Shown here one piece after another: positions 16,477 through 24,027 of a DNA stretch of 36,921 nt. The translations under genes were made by a program, and so were the position numbers. Below the pieces are notes generated by a model, which worked only from the letters and a program-made list of their open reading frames with translations, had not been told where the DNA came from and ran no database searches. The stretch is from NCBI GenBank assembly GCA_020848455.1, contig JADLAB010000285.1, positions 1 to 36,921 on the forward strand, given 5' to 3'. This DNA comes from Polyangiaceae bacterium (GTDB taxonomy: Bacteria > Myxococcota_A > Polyangia > Polyangiales > Polyangiaceae). The first letter of the stretch is position 1, and each line of letters starts with the position of its first letter.

Positions 16477-16506
16477 CGCACGACTGCGGCGGCGCCGCAT
16501 CGTGCG
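16477..16506 (+). other. Strong hairpin after the Hsp20 pair
   Basis: CGCACGA (16477-16483) pairs with TCGTGCG (16500-16506), and TGCGGC (16485-16490) pairs with GCCGCA (16494-16499). The result is a 13-bp stem with one bulged C and a GGC loop. It sits 25 nt after the second Hsp20 stop and before the next gene's -10 element. No T-run follows, so it may be a Rho-independent-like terminator without a U-tract or an mRNA 3' stabiliser. Confidence 0.5.
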
Positions 16507-16524
16507 CTCGCACGGCAGAGACCC

Positions 16525-16530
16525 TATGCT
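16525..16530 (+). promoter_or_regulatory. -10-like hexamer TATGCT, 6 nt before the M1-like gene
   Basis: TATGCT is followed by six bases and ATG 16537. There is no Shine-Dalgarno sequence in between or just upstream, which is the same leaderless layout seen before four other genes in the window. Confidence 0.55.
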
Positions 16531-16536
16531 TGGCCC

Positions 16537-18564
16537 ATGCGACGGTGGGCTTGGCTCGGTGTGGCGCTCGCGTGCGGTGCCGGCTGCGGCGGGACGAGCG
16601 AGGTGAGCGGCGGCTCGGGACGGCCGCCGGCCGAGCCGGACGGCGCTGGCGACGCGGTCGCGAGCGCGCTGCCACCGCCCTCGGCCGCGCCCACCGGCGC
16701 CCCGTCCGCGGTGAGCGGCAGCGCCGGACCGCTCGTGCCCGACGGCGTGCCACCCGGCCCGTTGGCGCGCGCCGATCTGCCGCGCTACGACATCGACCAG
16801 GCGATCGACGACGTCGCCGGCACCTTCGCCGGCAAGGTCCGGGTGTCCTTCCGGAACCCGGGCACGACGCCCCTCGCCAGGCTTCCGTTCCTGCTCCACC
16901 CGAACGCCTTCGCGGAGCTCGGCGGGGCGCCCGGCGGGGCTGGCTCGATCGCGGTCACGGCCGCCCACACGCCCGCGGGCGCGGCGCTCGCGTGGCAGAG
17001 CGAGCGGCCGACGCTCGTGTCGGTCGCGCTCGAGCCGCCCGTGGCGCCCGGCGAGCGCGCCGAGCTCGTTCTCACGTACACGGGGAGGCTGCGGGTGCTG
17101 CCGCCGAGCTCGAACGACATGTTCGAGCAGGCCTTCGCCTCGCTCGGCTCGTTCACGGGCGCGGGCGCGAGCGACTACGGGCTGCTCGCGATGGGCGACG
17201 GGCTCGTCACGCTGTCGAGCGCCTTCCCGACCGTGGCGCCCCATCGCGACGGCGCCTTCGACACGCACCCGCCGGCGCGCCTGGGCGACCTCGCCTACAA
17301 CGGCGTGGCGAGCTTCCACGTGCGCACGGCCGTCCCTTCGGGGGTCGACCTCGTGACGAACCTCGTGGACGGGGCGCCAGTCACGCTCGGCGACGGCAAC
17401 GTGGCCTTCGTGAGCGACGGCGATCTGGTGCGCGACCTCGTGCTCGTCGCCGGCCGCGACCTCGCGCGCTCGAGCGCCATGGTCGGCCAGACGCGCGTGA
17501 CCTCGATCTACCGGACGCGGGACGCACGCGGCGGCAAGGAGGCGCTCGACGCGGCCGCCGCCGCGCTCGCGAGCTTCGAGAAGCGCTTCGGCCCCTACCC
17601 CTACAGCGAGCTCGACGTGGCCGAGGCGACCCTGGTCGGAGGCGCGGGCGGCGTGGAGTTCTCGAGCATGGTGCTCATCGCCGGCATGCTCTACCGCTCG
17701 CCCGACGAGAGCCAGAGCCAGCTCGCCGGCCTCATGAAGCTCTGGTCAGGCCTGTCCGGCGGGCTCGGCGGCCTCGGCGGCCCGAGCCCCGCTCCCGCAC
17801 CGAGCGCGGCACCACCGGCCGTGACGGGCTCGCCCGCCGATTTGCTCGACGGGATGCTCGAGTTCACCGTGGCGCACGAGGTCGCGCACCAGTACTTCGC
17901 GGGCATCGTCGGCAACGACAGCTACCGGTTCCCGTCGCTCGACGAGCCGGCCGCCCAGTACGCCGCCGCGCTCGCCATCGAGGACCGCCACGGCGCCGCC
18001 GCCGCGGCGCGCGCCGCCGACGCCAACGTGAAGATGAACTACGCGCTCTACCGCCTGCTCGGCGGCCCGGACCGCCCGGTGCTGCGCGACACCGCGAGCT
18101 TCCGGACCGGGGTCGAGTACGCGGCACTCGTCTACGGCAAGGCCCCGTACCTCTACTTCACGCTCCGCCAGAAGCTCGGCGAGCCGCGCCTCGCGGAGGC
18201 CATGCGCCGCGCGGTCGAGCGCTACCGCTTCCAGGTCGTGTCGACCGAGCAGTGGACCGCCGCGCTCGAGGAGGCGGCCGGTGGCCCGAGCTCGGGCGTG
18301 CGCGCGACCTTCCAGCGCTACCTCGAGCAGACGCACGGCGACCAGGACCTCGGCGTCGACGAGTCGGGGGACTTCGTGCTCGCGACCCTGTTCCCGCCCG
18401 AGATGGTGAGCACCCTCAAGCAGGCCATGGCGAGCCTCGGCATGAAGCCCGGCGCGCTCTTGCGCATGCTGTTCGGCGGGAGCCTCCGCGACGACGCCAA
18501 GGTGGGCCCGGGGCTCGACCCCTCGCAGGCCCTGAAGCAGCTCGGCGGCCTCGGGGGCCCCTAG
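16537..18564 (+). CDS. M1-like zinc metallopeptidase lipoprotein
   Basis: This 675-residue exported protein probably hydrolyses N-terminal peptide bonds outside the cytoplasm. A signal peptide ends at a lipobox-like GAGC (C17), followed by an Ala/Pro/Ser linker to about 75. A beta-rich domain follows (about 80-300). The gluzincin core is HEVAH (447-451) with E470 exactly 18 residues after the second His, the M1 spacing. The GxMEN exopeptidase motif is represented by GGVEFSSMVLI (372-382), with Val for Met and Phe-Ser after Glu, so substrate choice may differ. A Gly/Pro/Ala-rich insert lies at about 407-431. It stands alone after the Hsp20 pair and converges with a small unknown gene. Confidence 0.9.
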   Translation: MRRWAWLGVALACGAGCGGTSEVSGGSGRPPAEPDGAGDAVASALPPPSAAPTGAPSAVSGSAGPLVPDGVPPGPLARADLPRYDIDQAIDDVAGTFAGKVRVSFRNPGTTPLARLPFLLHPNAFAELGGAPGGAGSIAVTAAHTPAGAALAWQSERPTLVSVALEPPVAPGERAELVLTYTGRLRVLPPSSNDMFEQAFASLGSFTGAGASDYGLLAMGDGLVTLSSAFPTVAPHRDGAFDTHPPARLGDLAYNGVASFHVRTAVPSGVDLVTNLVDGAPVTLGDGNVAFVSDGDLVRDLVLVAGRDLARSSAMVGQTRVTSIYRTRDARGGKEALDAAAAALASFEKRFGPYPYSELDVAEATLVGGAGGVEFSSMVLIAGMLYRSPDESQSQLAGLMKLWSGLSGGLGGLGGPSPAPAPSAAPPAVTGSPADLLDGMLEFTVAHEVAHQYFAGIVGNDSYRFPSLDEPAAQYAAALAIEDRHGAAAAARAADANVKMNYALYRLLGGPDRPVLRDTASFRTGVEYAALVYGKAPYLYFTLRQKLGEPRLAEAMRRAVERYRFQVVSTEQWTAALEEAAGGPSSGVRATFQRYLEQTHGDQDLGVDESGDFVLATLFPPEMVSTLKQAMASLGMKPGALLRMLFGGSLRDDAKVGPGLDPSQALKQLGGLGGP

Positions 18565-18588
18565 CGGCGGGGCGCGGCGCCCGGCCGC

Positions 18589-18918
18589 TCACCAGCTGAT
18601 GGTGAAGCGCAGGCCGATGCTCGCGCCGAGGCGGCCCTTGCCTCCCTGGGGCAGCTCGACGCGCGGCACGATGGTGAAGCGGGCGTCGGCGCCGCGGATC
18701 TTGAGGTCGAGCACCTTGAGGCCACCGGCCTCGAAGTCGATGAAGGAGAACCGCTCGCGCATCTCGCGCGCGAGGTCGGCGCGGCCGGGGTCGCCGTGCG
18801 GATCGAGCACGAACAGCTGATCGTGCGACAGGTTGAAGCGACCGTGCGCGATGTCCTGCTGGATGTAGTCCGTCAGGCGGCGTTCGGTGTCGAAGTCGAG
18901 CTTGAGCGTGTCCGGCAT
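18589..18918 (-). CDS. Small conserved-looking protein of unknown function
   Basis: This 109-residue protein starts MPDTLKLDFDTERRLTDYIQQDI and ends GRLGASIGLRFTISW. I do not recognise a family. The first half is charged and probably helical. The second half alternates hydrophobic residues like beta strands (KVLDLKIRGADARFTIVPRV). There is no signal peptide, membrane segment or Cys. The final alternating strand ending in an aromatic resembles a barrel end, but the protein is too short and lacks a signal. A -10-like TACCGT lies 6 nt before the ATG. It converges with the M1-like gene (24 bp between) and follows the DUF1295 gene on the same strand. Confidence 0.75.
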   Translation of the reverse strand: MPDTLKLDFDTERRLTDYIQQDIAHGRFNLSHDQLFVLDPHGDPGRADLAREMRERFSFIDFEAGGLKVLDLKIRGADARFTIVPRVELPQGGKGRLGASIGLRFTISW

Positions 18919-18924
18919 GAGGCA

Positions 18925-18930
18925 ACGGTA
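18925..18930 (-). promoter_or_regulatory. -10-like hexamer TACCGT, 6 nt before the 109-residue gene
   Basis: Read on the minus strand, TACCGT (18930-18925) is followed by six bases and ATG 18918, with no Shine-Dalgarno sequence. The layout is the same leaderless arrangement as at 5878, 16525, 24811 and 35468. Confidence 0.45.
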
Positions 18931-18980
18931 CCGCCCGGGCCGGCCTCGCGCAACGCCGCGCGGCGCGCGGGCGCGAGGCC

Positions 18981-19760
18981 CTACCCACGCCGTGGTGGCC
19001 GGGGGAAAAAGGGGCTCGTGCGACGCGCATACGCGGCGTACGCGGCGCTCGCGCGGGCACGGGCGCGGTCCTGCTCGGGGCGCGGGCGCGCCAGCAGCAT
19101 CGTCAGGGCCGTCACGCCGCCGACCGCGAGGTAGGCGAAGGGCACGCGCGACACGACGCCGAAGATCCCCCACCACACGAGGCAGGCTCCGAAGTGGCTC
19201 GGCCGCCGGCTGTAGCGAAAGAGGCCGCGCTCGAGGACCGCGGGTCCGGGTCCGCGCGCCTGCCGCTCGAAGCGCCCGAGCTCGTAGTCGGCGCGCGCCT
19301 CGACGGCGCAACCGAGCACGAACACCCCCACGCCGACGAGCTCGACGGGACCGAGCGCCGCGGGCCCCGGCGCGGCCATGCCCACGACGAAGGGCAACGC
19401 GCCGAGCAGCGCGCCGCTCGCCTGCGGCAGGCACACGAGCAGCAGGCTCTGCTGCCAGCGGGTCGCGTCGAGGCCCCGGCCGTCCCCGAGCCCGAGCTGC
19501 GCCGCGGGCGGCCGCGGGCGCCAGCAGGCGTGCAGGGTGTGCCGGGTCCCCCACGCCATCGCCATGAGCCACAGGACGAGCACGCGGGCCGGCGCGCCAT
19601 CCGCCAGGCACACGAGCACGGTCGCGAGCCACGCGAACCCCGCTCCCCAGTAGCGGCGCGCGAAGGTGCCGTCGCCGAGCACGAGCCCCACGAGCCACGC
19701 GACGATGTAAAAGCCGTAGGCCGAAGCCGCCGCGACGCCGAACAGCCCGACCACGTCCAT
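18981..19760 (-). CDS. DUF1295 / steroid 5-alpha-reductase-like membrane protein
   Basis: This 259-residue integral membrane protein has about six hydrophobic segments (about 4-28, 40-53, 59-70, 104-130, 138-152, 192-218). The C-terminal signature RGLFRYSRRPSHFGACLVWWGIF (178-200) matches the RGLWRYSRHPNYFGE pattern of the DUF1295/steroid reductase and isoprenylcysteine methyltransferase superfamily, where this region binds the nucleotide or SAM cofactor. The usual Tyr-Phe of the RHPNYFGE block is His-Phe here and Glu is Ala. The tail is basic. The substrate is unknown. A good -10 (TATCAT) lies 11 nt upstream of the ATG. Confidence 0.87.
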   Translation of the reverse strand: MDVVGLFGVAAASAYGFYIVAWLVGLVLGDGTFARRYWGAGFAWLATVLVCLADGAPARVLVLWLMAMAWGTRHTLHACWRPRPPAAQLGLGDGRGLDATRWQQSLLLVCLPQASGALLGALPFVVGMAAPGPAALGPVELVGVGVFVLGCAVEARADYELGRFERQARGPGPAVLERGLFRYSRRPSHFGACLVWWGIFGVVSRVPFAYLAVGGVTALTMLLARPRPEQDRARARASAAYAAYARRTSPFFPRPPRRG

Positions 19761-19771
19761 GTGCAGCGGCG

Positions 19772-19777
19772 ATGATA
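19772..19777 (-). promoter_or_regulatory. -10-like hexamer TATCAT before the DUF1295 gene
   Basis: TATCAT (minus strand, 19777-19772) lies 11 nt before ATG 19760. A transcript started at the usual distance would have only about 4 nt of leader. No Shine-Dalgarno sequence is seen. Confidence 0.4.
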
Positions 19778-19825
19778 GTCGAGGCGGCGGGCGTGCAAAG
19801 CGCGCTCGGACTCGTCGAGTCCGGC

Positions 19826-20827
19826 TCAGCGCGCCCGTTGCCCCGCGCGCGCCGCGGCGCCGGCCCGGTACACGTCGAAGGCCTCGCGCGAGGTCTTCTG
19901 GAGCTTGTAGCCGAGCTCGCGCTTCAAGCGCTCGTTCCACATCACGGGCCGGTAGCGCAGGAACGCCACCTGCTCGGGCCCGTACTGCGTGGCGCCCACC
20001 CTGTGGAGCAGGCCGAGCGCGACCCGCATCACCGCGCTCGGGACGGGCAGATAGGGCTTGTGGCACAGGGCGGCGATCTCGCGCAGCGTGAGCACGCCGT
20101 CGCCGATCAGGTTGTAGATGCCGCTCGCCGCGCCGTGCACGCCCTCGCACAGGCAGCCAACCACGTCGCCGTCCCACACGAAGTTGAAAGGCGTCGCGGC
20201 CCCGGCGAGCCCCACGACCACGCGCTTCTCGAAGAGCGCCGTGATCTGGTTCGACGTCCCGGCGCCGAGGATCGTGCCCACGCGGAACACGAGCTGCACG
20301 AGCTCCGGGTGGTCCTTGCGGTAACGGGCGAGGAGCTCCTCGACGAGGCGCTTGTGGCGCGCGTAGGCGAACTCGTCGTTGCCCCGGAGCGGCGTCTCCT
20401 CGCCGAGCAGCGGCGGGTTGTCGGCGTGGTAGCCATAGGCGGCGCCGCTCGAGGTGACGATGAGCTTGCGCACGCCGTGCGCGACGGCCGCCCGGAGCAC
20501 GTTCTCGGTACCGCCGACGTCGATGGCGTGCTGGGTCTCGACGCTCATGCCCCGCGGCGGCGTCACCACCGAGGCGAGGTGCACGATGCAGTCGATGCCG
20601 TGCTCCGCCACGGCCGCCGCGACCTCGGGCGCGCGCACGTCGAGCACCAGGTACTCGACCCCCGGCAGGCGCTCGGCCTCCGGCACCGGGCGCACGTCGG
20701 CCGCCACGATGCGCTCGAGCCGGCGCCGGTCGGTGGCGAGGGCGCGCGTGAGCAGACGGCCGACGTAGCCCCCCGCGCCCGTGATGAGCACCGCCCGCGG
20801 GGCGGCGTCCTTCTGCAGCGCACCCAT
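19826..20827 (-). CDS. NAD(P)-dependent epimerase/dehydratase (extended SDR)
   Basis: This 333-residue cytoplasmic oxidoreductase belongs to the extended short-chain dehydrogenase family. The cofactor-binding motif is TGAGGYVG (16-23), the catalytic Ser lies in TSSGAAYG (125-132), and the catalytic pair is Y155/K159 in EFAYARHK. The adenine-binding DVR lies near 63-65. The substrate may be a nucleotide sugar or a hydroxy or keto intermediate; the sequence does not decide. Its start is 2 nt from the stop of the ThDP gene upstream, so the two are co-transcribed and probably act on related intermediates. Confidence 0.93.
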   Translation of the reverse strand: MGALQKDAAPRAVLITGAGGYVGRLLTRALATDRRRLERIVAADVRPVPEAERLPGVEYLVLDVRAPEVAAAVAEHGIDCIVHLASVVTPPRGMSVETQHAIDVGGTENVLRAAVAHGVRKLIVTSSGAAYGYHADNPPLLGEETPLRGNDEFAYARHKRLVEELLARYRKDHPELVQLVFRVGTILGAGTSNQITALFEKRVVVGLAGAATPFNFVWDGDVVGCLCEGVHGAASGIYNLIGDGVLTLREIAALCHKPYLPVPSAVMRVALGLLHRVGATQYGPEQVAFLRYRPVMWNERLKRELGYKLQKTSREAFDVYRAGAAARAGQRAR

Positions 20828-20829
20828 GC

Positions 20830-22692
20830 TCAGCCCTGCGGCTCCTGGTGCATGTCCTTGAAGGTCTTCAGCTCGGGCGCCCACCTGTGCTTGACGGGGT
20901 CGACGTCGACGTGGATGACGGCCGGCTTGCCGGACGCGAGCGAGCGCTCGATCGCCCCCTTCAGCCCCGCCGGGTCGGCCACCCGCTCGCCGTGCGCACC
21001 CATCGCGCGCGCGAGGGCGTCCCACTCGATCTCGCCGAGGTCGGAGTTGATGTTCTCCTCTGGCTCGAGCGACTTCATGACCAGGGTCTTCAACGGCTTC
21101 AGGGCGAAGCTCTGGTTCATCTTCACCATGCCCCACTGTCGATCGGCGAGGACGAGGTAGATGACCGGGAGCTGGTTCCGCACGGCGGTCTCGATCTCCT
21201 GGGGGTGAAAGCCCATCGCCCCGTCGCCGATGACGCAGTAGACCTGCTTGCCCGGCCGCGCCACCTTGGCCCCGAGCGCCTGCGCGACGCCCGCGCCGAG
21301 CATCCCCATCTTCGCCGTCCCGAGCAGGCTGTTCGGGGTGCGCACCTGGTGGAAGAAGTTCGCCCACACGGCCGTGTTGCCGCCATCGACGACGATGACG
21401 GCGTCGTTCGCGAACACCTCCTGGCAGGCCGACGCGACGTGGGCCGGGTTCATCGGCACGGCGCGATCGGAGAGCTTCTGATCGAGCTCCTCGCGGCGGT
21501 CGCGGCACGCCGCGCGCAGCGACGTCACGTGCTCGCGGCGGGGCTCGAGGTCGACGCTCATCTGCGTCGTGCGCAGCTCCTCGACGAGGGCGCGCATGAA
21601 GAGGCGCACGTCGGCCTGCACGGCCACGTCGACCGGGCGGTTGCAGCCGATGATCTGCGCGTCGAGATCGACCTGGATGGTCTTCTGCACGTCGGGTGAG
21701 CCCCAGTAGGGCGGCTTGCCCCACCAGTCGGTCTCGCCGACGCGCGAGCCGAGCACGACGACCACGTCCGCCTCGCGGCGCGCGCGATTCACGGCCTCGA
21801 TGAAGATCATCGGCACGGCGTTCGGCATGCGCTCGTCGAGCGCGGCCCGCGCGGCCCAGCTCGTCGTGACGGCCGCGCCGAGCACCTCGGACAGGGCCCG
21901 CACCTCCTCGAAGGCGCGCGCGTGCACGACGCCCGAGCCCACGTGCAGGAGCGGGCGCTTCGCCTCGGCGAGCAGGCGGGCGGCGGCGCGCACCTGCGCC
22001 GGGTGCGGCGGGATGGGCTCGAGCGCGCGCGTGCGCTCGGGCGCGCGCACCGAGCTCGGGTCGAAGTCGTAGCGGCCGTTCATGATGTTCTCGGGGATGT
22101 CGACGTGGACGACGCCGGGACGCCCCTCCCAGCTCACGCGCAGCGCGCGGCGCACGACCTCGGCGATGCGGTCGGCGCTCGGGACGGCGCAGCTCCACTT
22201 CGTGATCGGGCGCGTCACCTCGACCTGGGGGAAGTACTGGTAGCTGCCGCCGCGGTCGGGATAGATGATGCCGTCGCGCCGCGAGCTCGTCACGAGCAGC
22301 ACGCGGTTGCCCTCGGCGTTCTCGACCGCGACGCCCGGCAGGATGTTGGCGACGCCCGGGCCGTTCGACGCCATGCAGACGCCGAGCCCGCCCGTGAGGC
22401 GCGCGTAGGCACCGGCCATGTGCGCGGCGCTCGTCTCGTGGCGCGGCGTCCAGAGGCGGATGCCGTGGGCCTTCAGGGTCGAGTAGAGGCCGAAGTAGGT
22501 GCCGTCGATGATCCCGAAGACGTGCCCCACGCCCTCGGCCGCGAGGAGCTTCGTCACGATCTCGCCGCCGAACACCTGCCCGTTGCCGCCGTTCTGCTTC
22601 AGGTGTGCTCCGCCCTCCTGACTGCCGCCGCACGCCGCCGCGCCCGCACGCCGCGTGCGTCGCCGTCGTCCGAACGAGCGACAACATGACAC
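20830..22692 (-). CDS. Thiamine-diphosphate-dependent enzyme, acetolactate synthase-like
   Basis: This protein of up to 620 residues has the three-domain layout of acetolactate synthase and related ThDP enzymes. The N-terminal PYR domain carries the catalytic Glu in RHETSAAHMAGAYAR (E86). A central NAD/FAD-type domain follows (about 230-375). The C-terminal PP domain has GDG (489-491). At the position of the usual Asn-Asn after GDG it reads AD (516-517, LADRQWGMVKMNQ), which resembles the NRQWG segment of sulfoacetaldehyde acetyltransferase. The product is therefore uncertain. GTG 22692 is the longest start; the first 30 residues look non-family, and CTG 22602 (behind AGGAGG) or GTG 22575 may be real. 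It sits in an operon with the epimerase, divergent from tetR. Confidence 0.9.
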   Translation of the reverse strand: MSCCRSFGRRRRTRRAGAAACGGSQEGGAHLKQNGGNGQVFGGEIVTKLLAAEGVGHVFGIIDGTYFGLYSTLKAHGIRLWTPRHETSAAHMAGAYARLTGGLGVCMASNGPGVANILPGVAVENAEGNRVLLVTSSRRDGIIYPDRGGSYQYFPQVEVTRPITKWSCAVPSADRIAEVVRRALRVSWEGRPGVVHVDIPENIMNGRYDFDPSSVRAPERTRALEPIPPHPAQVRAAARLLAEAKRPLLHVGSGVVHARAFEEVRALSEVLGAAVTTSWAARAALDERMPNAVPMIFIEAVNRARREADVVVVLGSRVGETDWWGKPPYWGSPDVQKTIQVDLDAQIIGCNRPVDVAVQADVRLFMRALVEELRTTQMSVDLEPRREHVTSLRAACRDRREELDQKLSDRAVPMNPAHVASACQEVFANDAVIVVDGGNTAVWANFFHQVRTPNSLLGTAKMGMLGAGVAQALGAKVARPGKQVYCVIGDGAMGFHPQEIETAVRNQLPVIYLVLADRQWGMVKMNQSFALKPLKTLVMKSLEPEENINSDLGEIEWDALARAMGAHGERVADPAGLKGAIERSLASGKPAVIHVDVDPVKHRWAPELKTFKDMHQEPQG

Positions 22693-22695
22693 CGG

Positions 22696-22737
22696 TTTAC
22701 CGATCGGTCAATATCAATTTGACCCATCGGTCAAATT
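22696..22737. promoter_or_regulatory. Two palindromic TetR-type operators
   Basis: Site 1 (22696-22711) is TTTACCGATCGGTCAA, a palindrome with one mismatched pair around a perfect ACCGATCGGT core. Site 2 (22716-22737) has perfect 9-bp arms AATTTGACC and GGTCAAATT around CATC. They share the CCNATCGG core, and their centres are 23 bp apart. They fill the space between the divergent ThDP and TetR starts and overlap TTGACC/TATTGA-like promoter hexamers. Autoregulation and repression of the ThDP-epimerase operon by the adjacent TetR protein is the natural inference. Confidence 0.85.
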
Positions 22738-22754
22738 GAGGCACAACCCCGTGC

Positions 22755-23492
22755 ATGGCGACCGGCGGCGGGAAGAGGCGGGGGACGCGTGCGAGCGGGC
22801 GAGCGGCGGCGGCGGGCGGCGAGGAGCGCATGCGGCGCCTGTCGAGCGCGCCCGCGAGCGGCACGGCCGAGCGGCCCACGGCGGAGCGCGGCGCGACGGC
22901 GGAGCGGATCCTCGCGGCCGGCGAGGAGCTCTTCTGTCAGCGGGGCTTCGGCGCCGTGAGCGTGCGCGACATCGCGGAGCGCGCCGGCGTCCAGAAGGCG
23001 CTCGTCTTCTACCACTACGGCAACAAGGACGCGCTCTTCGCCCGCGTGCTCGAGGGCTACTACCGCGCGCACACCGAGGCCCTGAGCCGCGCCTTCGCCG
23101 CCGAGGGCACCCGGCGCGAGCGCTTCCATCGCCTGATCGACGCGTACCTCGACTTCATCGCCGGGCACGTGCGCTACGCCGTGCTCGTGCAGCGCGCCGT
23201 CGCCGAGCCCGAGGCCCACCCCTTCATCGGCGAGAACCTGGCGCCGCTCTTCGAGTGGATCGCCGGCGCGCTGCGCGAGGTCGTCCCGAGCACCGGGCCG
23301 CTCGCCGCCCACCACTTCTTCGTGACCTTCTCGGGCCTCGTCATCAACTACTTCACGTATGCGCCGCTCCTGCGCGCCGCCGGCATCGAGCACGTCGACC
23401 GTGACCCGGCGAGCCCGGAGGCGCTCGCCGAGCGCAAGGCCCACGTGCACTGGGTCGTCGACGTGCTGCTCGACCGGCTCGAGGCCGGCTGA
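22755..23492 (+). CDS. TetR/AcrR-family transcriptional regulator
   Basis: This protein of up to 245 residues has a TetR_N DNA-binding domain at about 47-93 (AERILAAGEELFCQRGFGAVSVRDIAERAGVQKALVFYHYGNKDALF) and an all-helical ligand domain to the end. The N-terminal 45 residues are a low-complexity Ala/Gly/Arg extension, unusual for the family. An in-frame ATG at 22830 with GAGGAG close upstream would remove 25 of them. It lies beside two palindromic operators and is divergent from the ThDP-epimerase operon, its most likely target. FYHYGNKDALF is the standard helix-turn-helix end. The inducer is unknown, possibly a CoA thioester or a substrate of the operon. Confidence 0.93.
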   Translation: MATGGGKRRGTRASGRAAAAGGEERMRRLSSAPASGTAERPTAERGATAERILAAGEELFCQRGFGAVSVRDIAERAGVQKALVFYHYGNKDALFARVLEGYYRAHTEALSRAFAAEGTRRERFHRLIDAYLDFIAGHVRYAVLVQRAVAEPEAHPFIGENLAPLFEWIAGALREVVPSTGPLAAHHFFVTFSGLVINYFTYAPLLRAAGIEHVDRDPASPEALAERKAHVHWVVDVLLDRLEAG

Positions 23493-23515
23493 GCGAGCCG
23501 GGCGACCGCCGTGCT

Positions 23516-23950
23516 TCACTTCGACGACGCGGCGTCGTCGGCCTGGGCCACGTTGTCCGGGAAGGCGAGCGCGCAGCGGCGCAGATCGCGGCCGGCGAGC
23601 GGCAGCGACCAGAGCAGGGTGCCGTCGCCACGCGCGAAGCAGTCGACCGACGCGCCCTTCGCGACCACGAGACAGCCCGGCTCGATGAGCAGGGTGGCGC
23701 GACCGGGGCTCTTCGTCTGGGAGCGCCACACGGTGGCGCCGGTCGCGTAGTCGACGCAGTAGACGAGGTCCCCGTCGGCCGAGGCGAACACCTGGCCGCC
23801 GTTGGCGGCGAGCTGCACCGCGCCGTAGCCCCCGTCCACGAGCTCGTGCGTCCAGCGCACGGCGCCCGTGTCGCGCTCCACGCCGAGCAGCTCGCCATCG
23901 ATGCCCACGACCAGGATCGAACGATCCTCTGCCACGCCGCGCTCTGTCAT
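23516..23950 (-). CDS. Short PQQ-like beta-propeller repeat protein
   Basis: This 144-residue protein has about three PQQ-type repeats: LLGVERDTGAVRWTHELVDGG, LVYCVDYATGATVWRSQTKSP and SVDCFARGDGTLLWSLPLAG. Each has the TGxxxW strand signature. A full propeller needs seven or eight blades, so this is either a fragment, a subunit of an oligomeric propeller, or a degenerate remnant. There is no signal peptide. A Shine-Dalgarno-like GGAGCCGGAG precedes the ATG. It converges with tetR, with 23 bp between stops. Confidence 0.8.
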   Translation of the reverse strand: MTERGVAEDRSILVVGIDGELLGVERDTGAVRWTHELVDGGYGAVQLAANGGQVFASADGDLVYCVDYATGATVWRSQTKSPGRATLLIEPGCLVVAKGASVDCFARGDGTLLWSLPLAGRDLRRCALAFPDNVAQADDAASSK

Positions 23951-24027
23951 GCTCCGGCTCCGCCCGGCTCCTTAGCGCGAGGAGCGGCGGCCGTCGACGC
24001 CCCTGGCCCGGCCGCCCGGGGGCCGCT

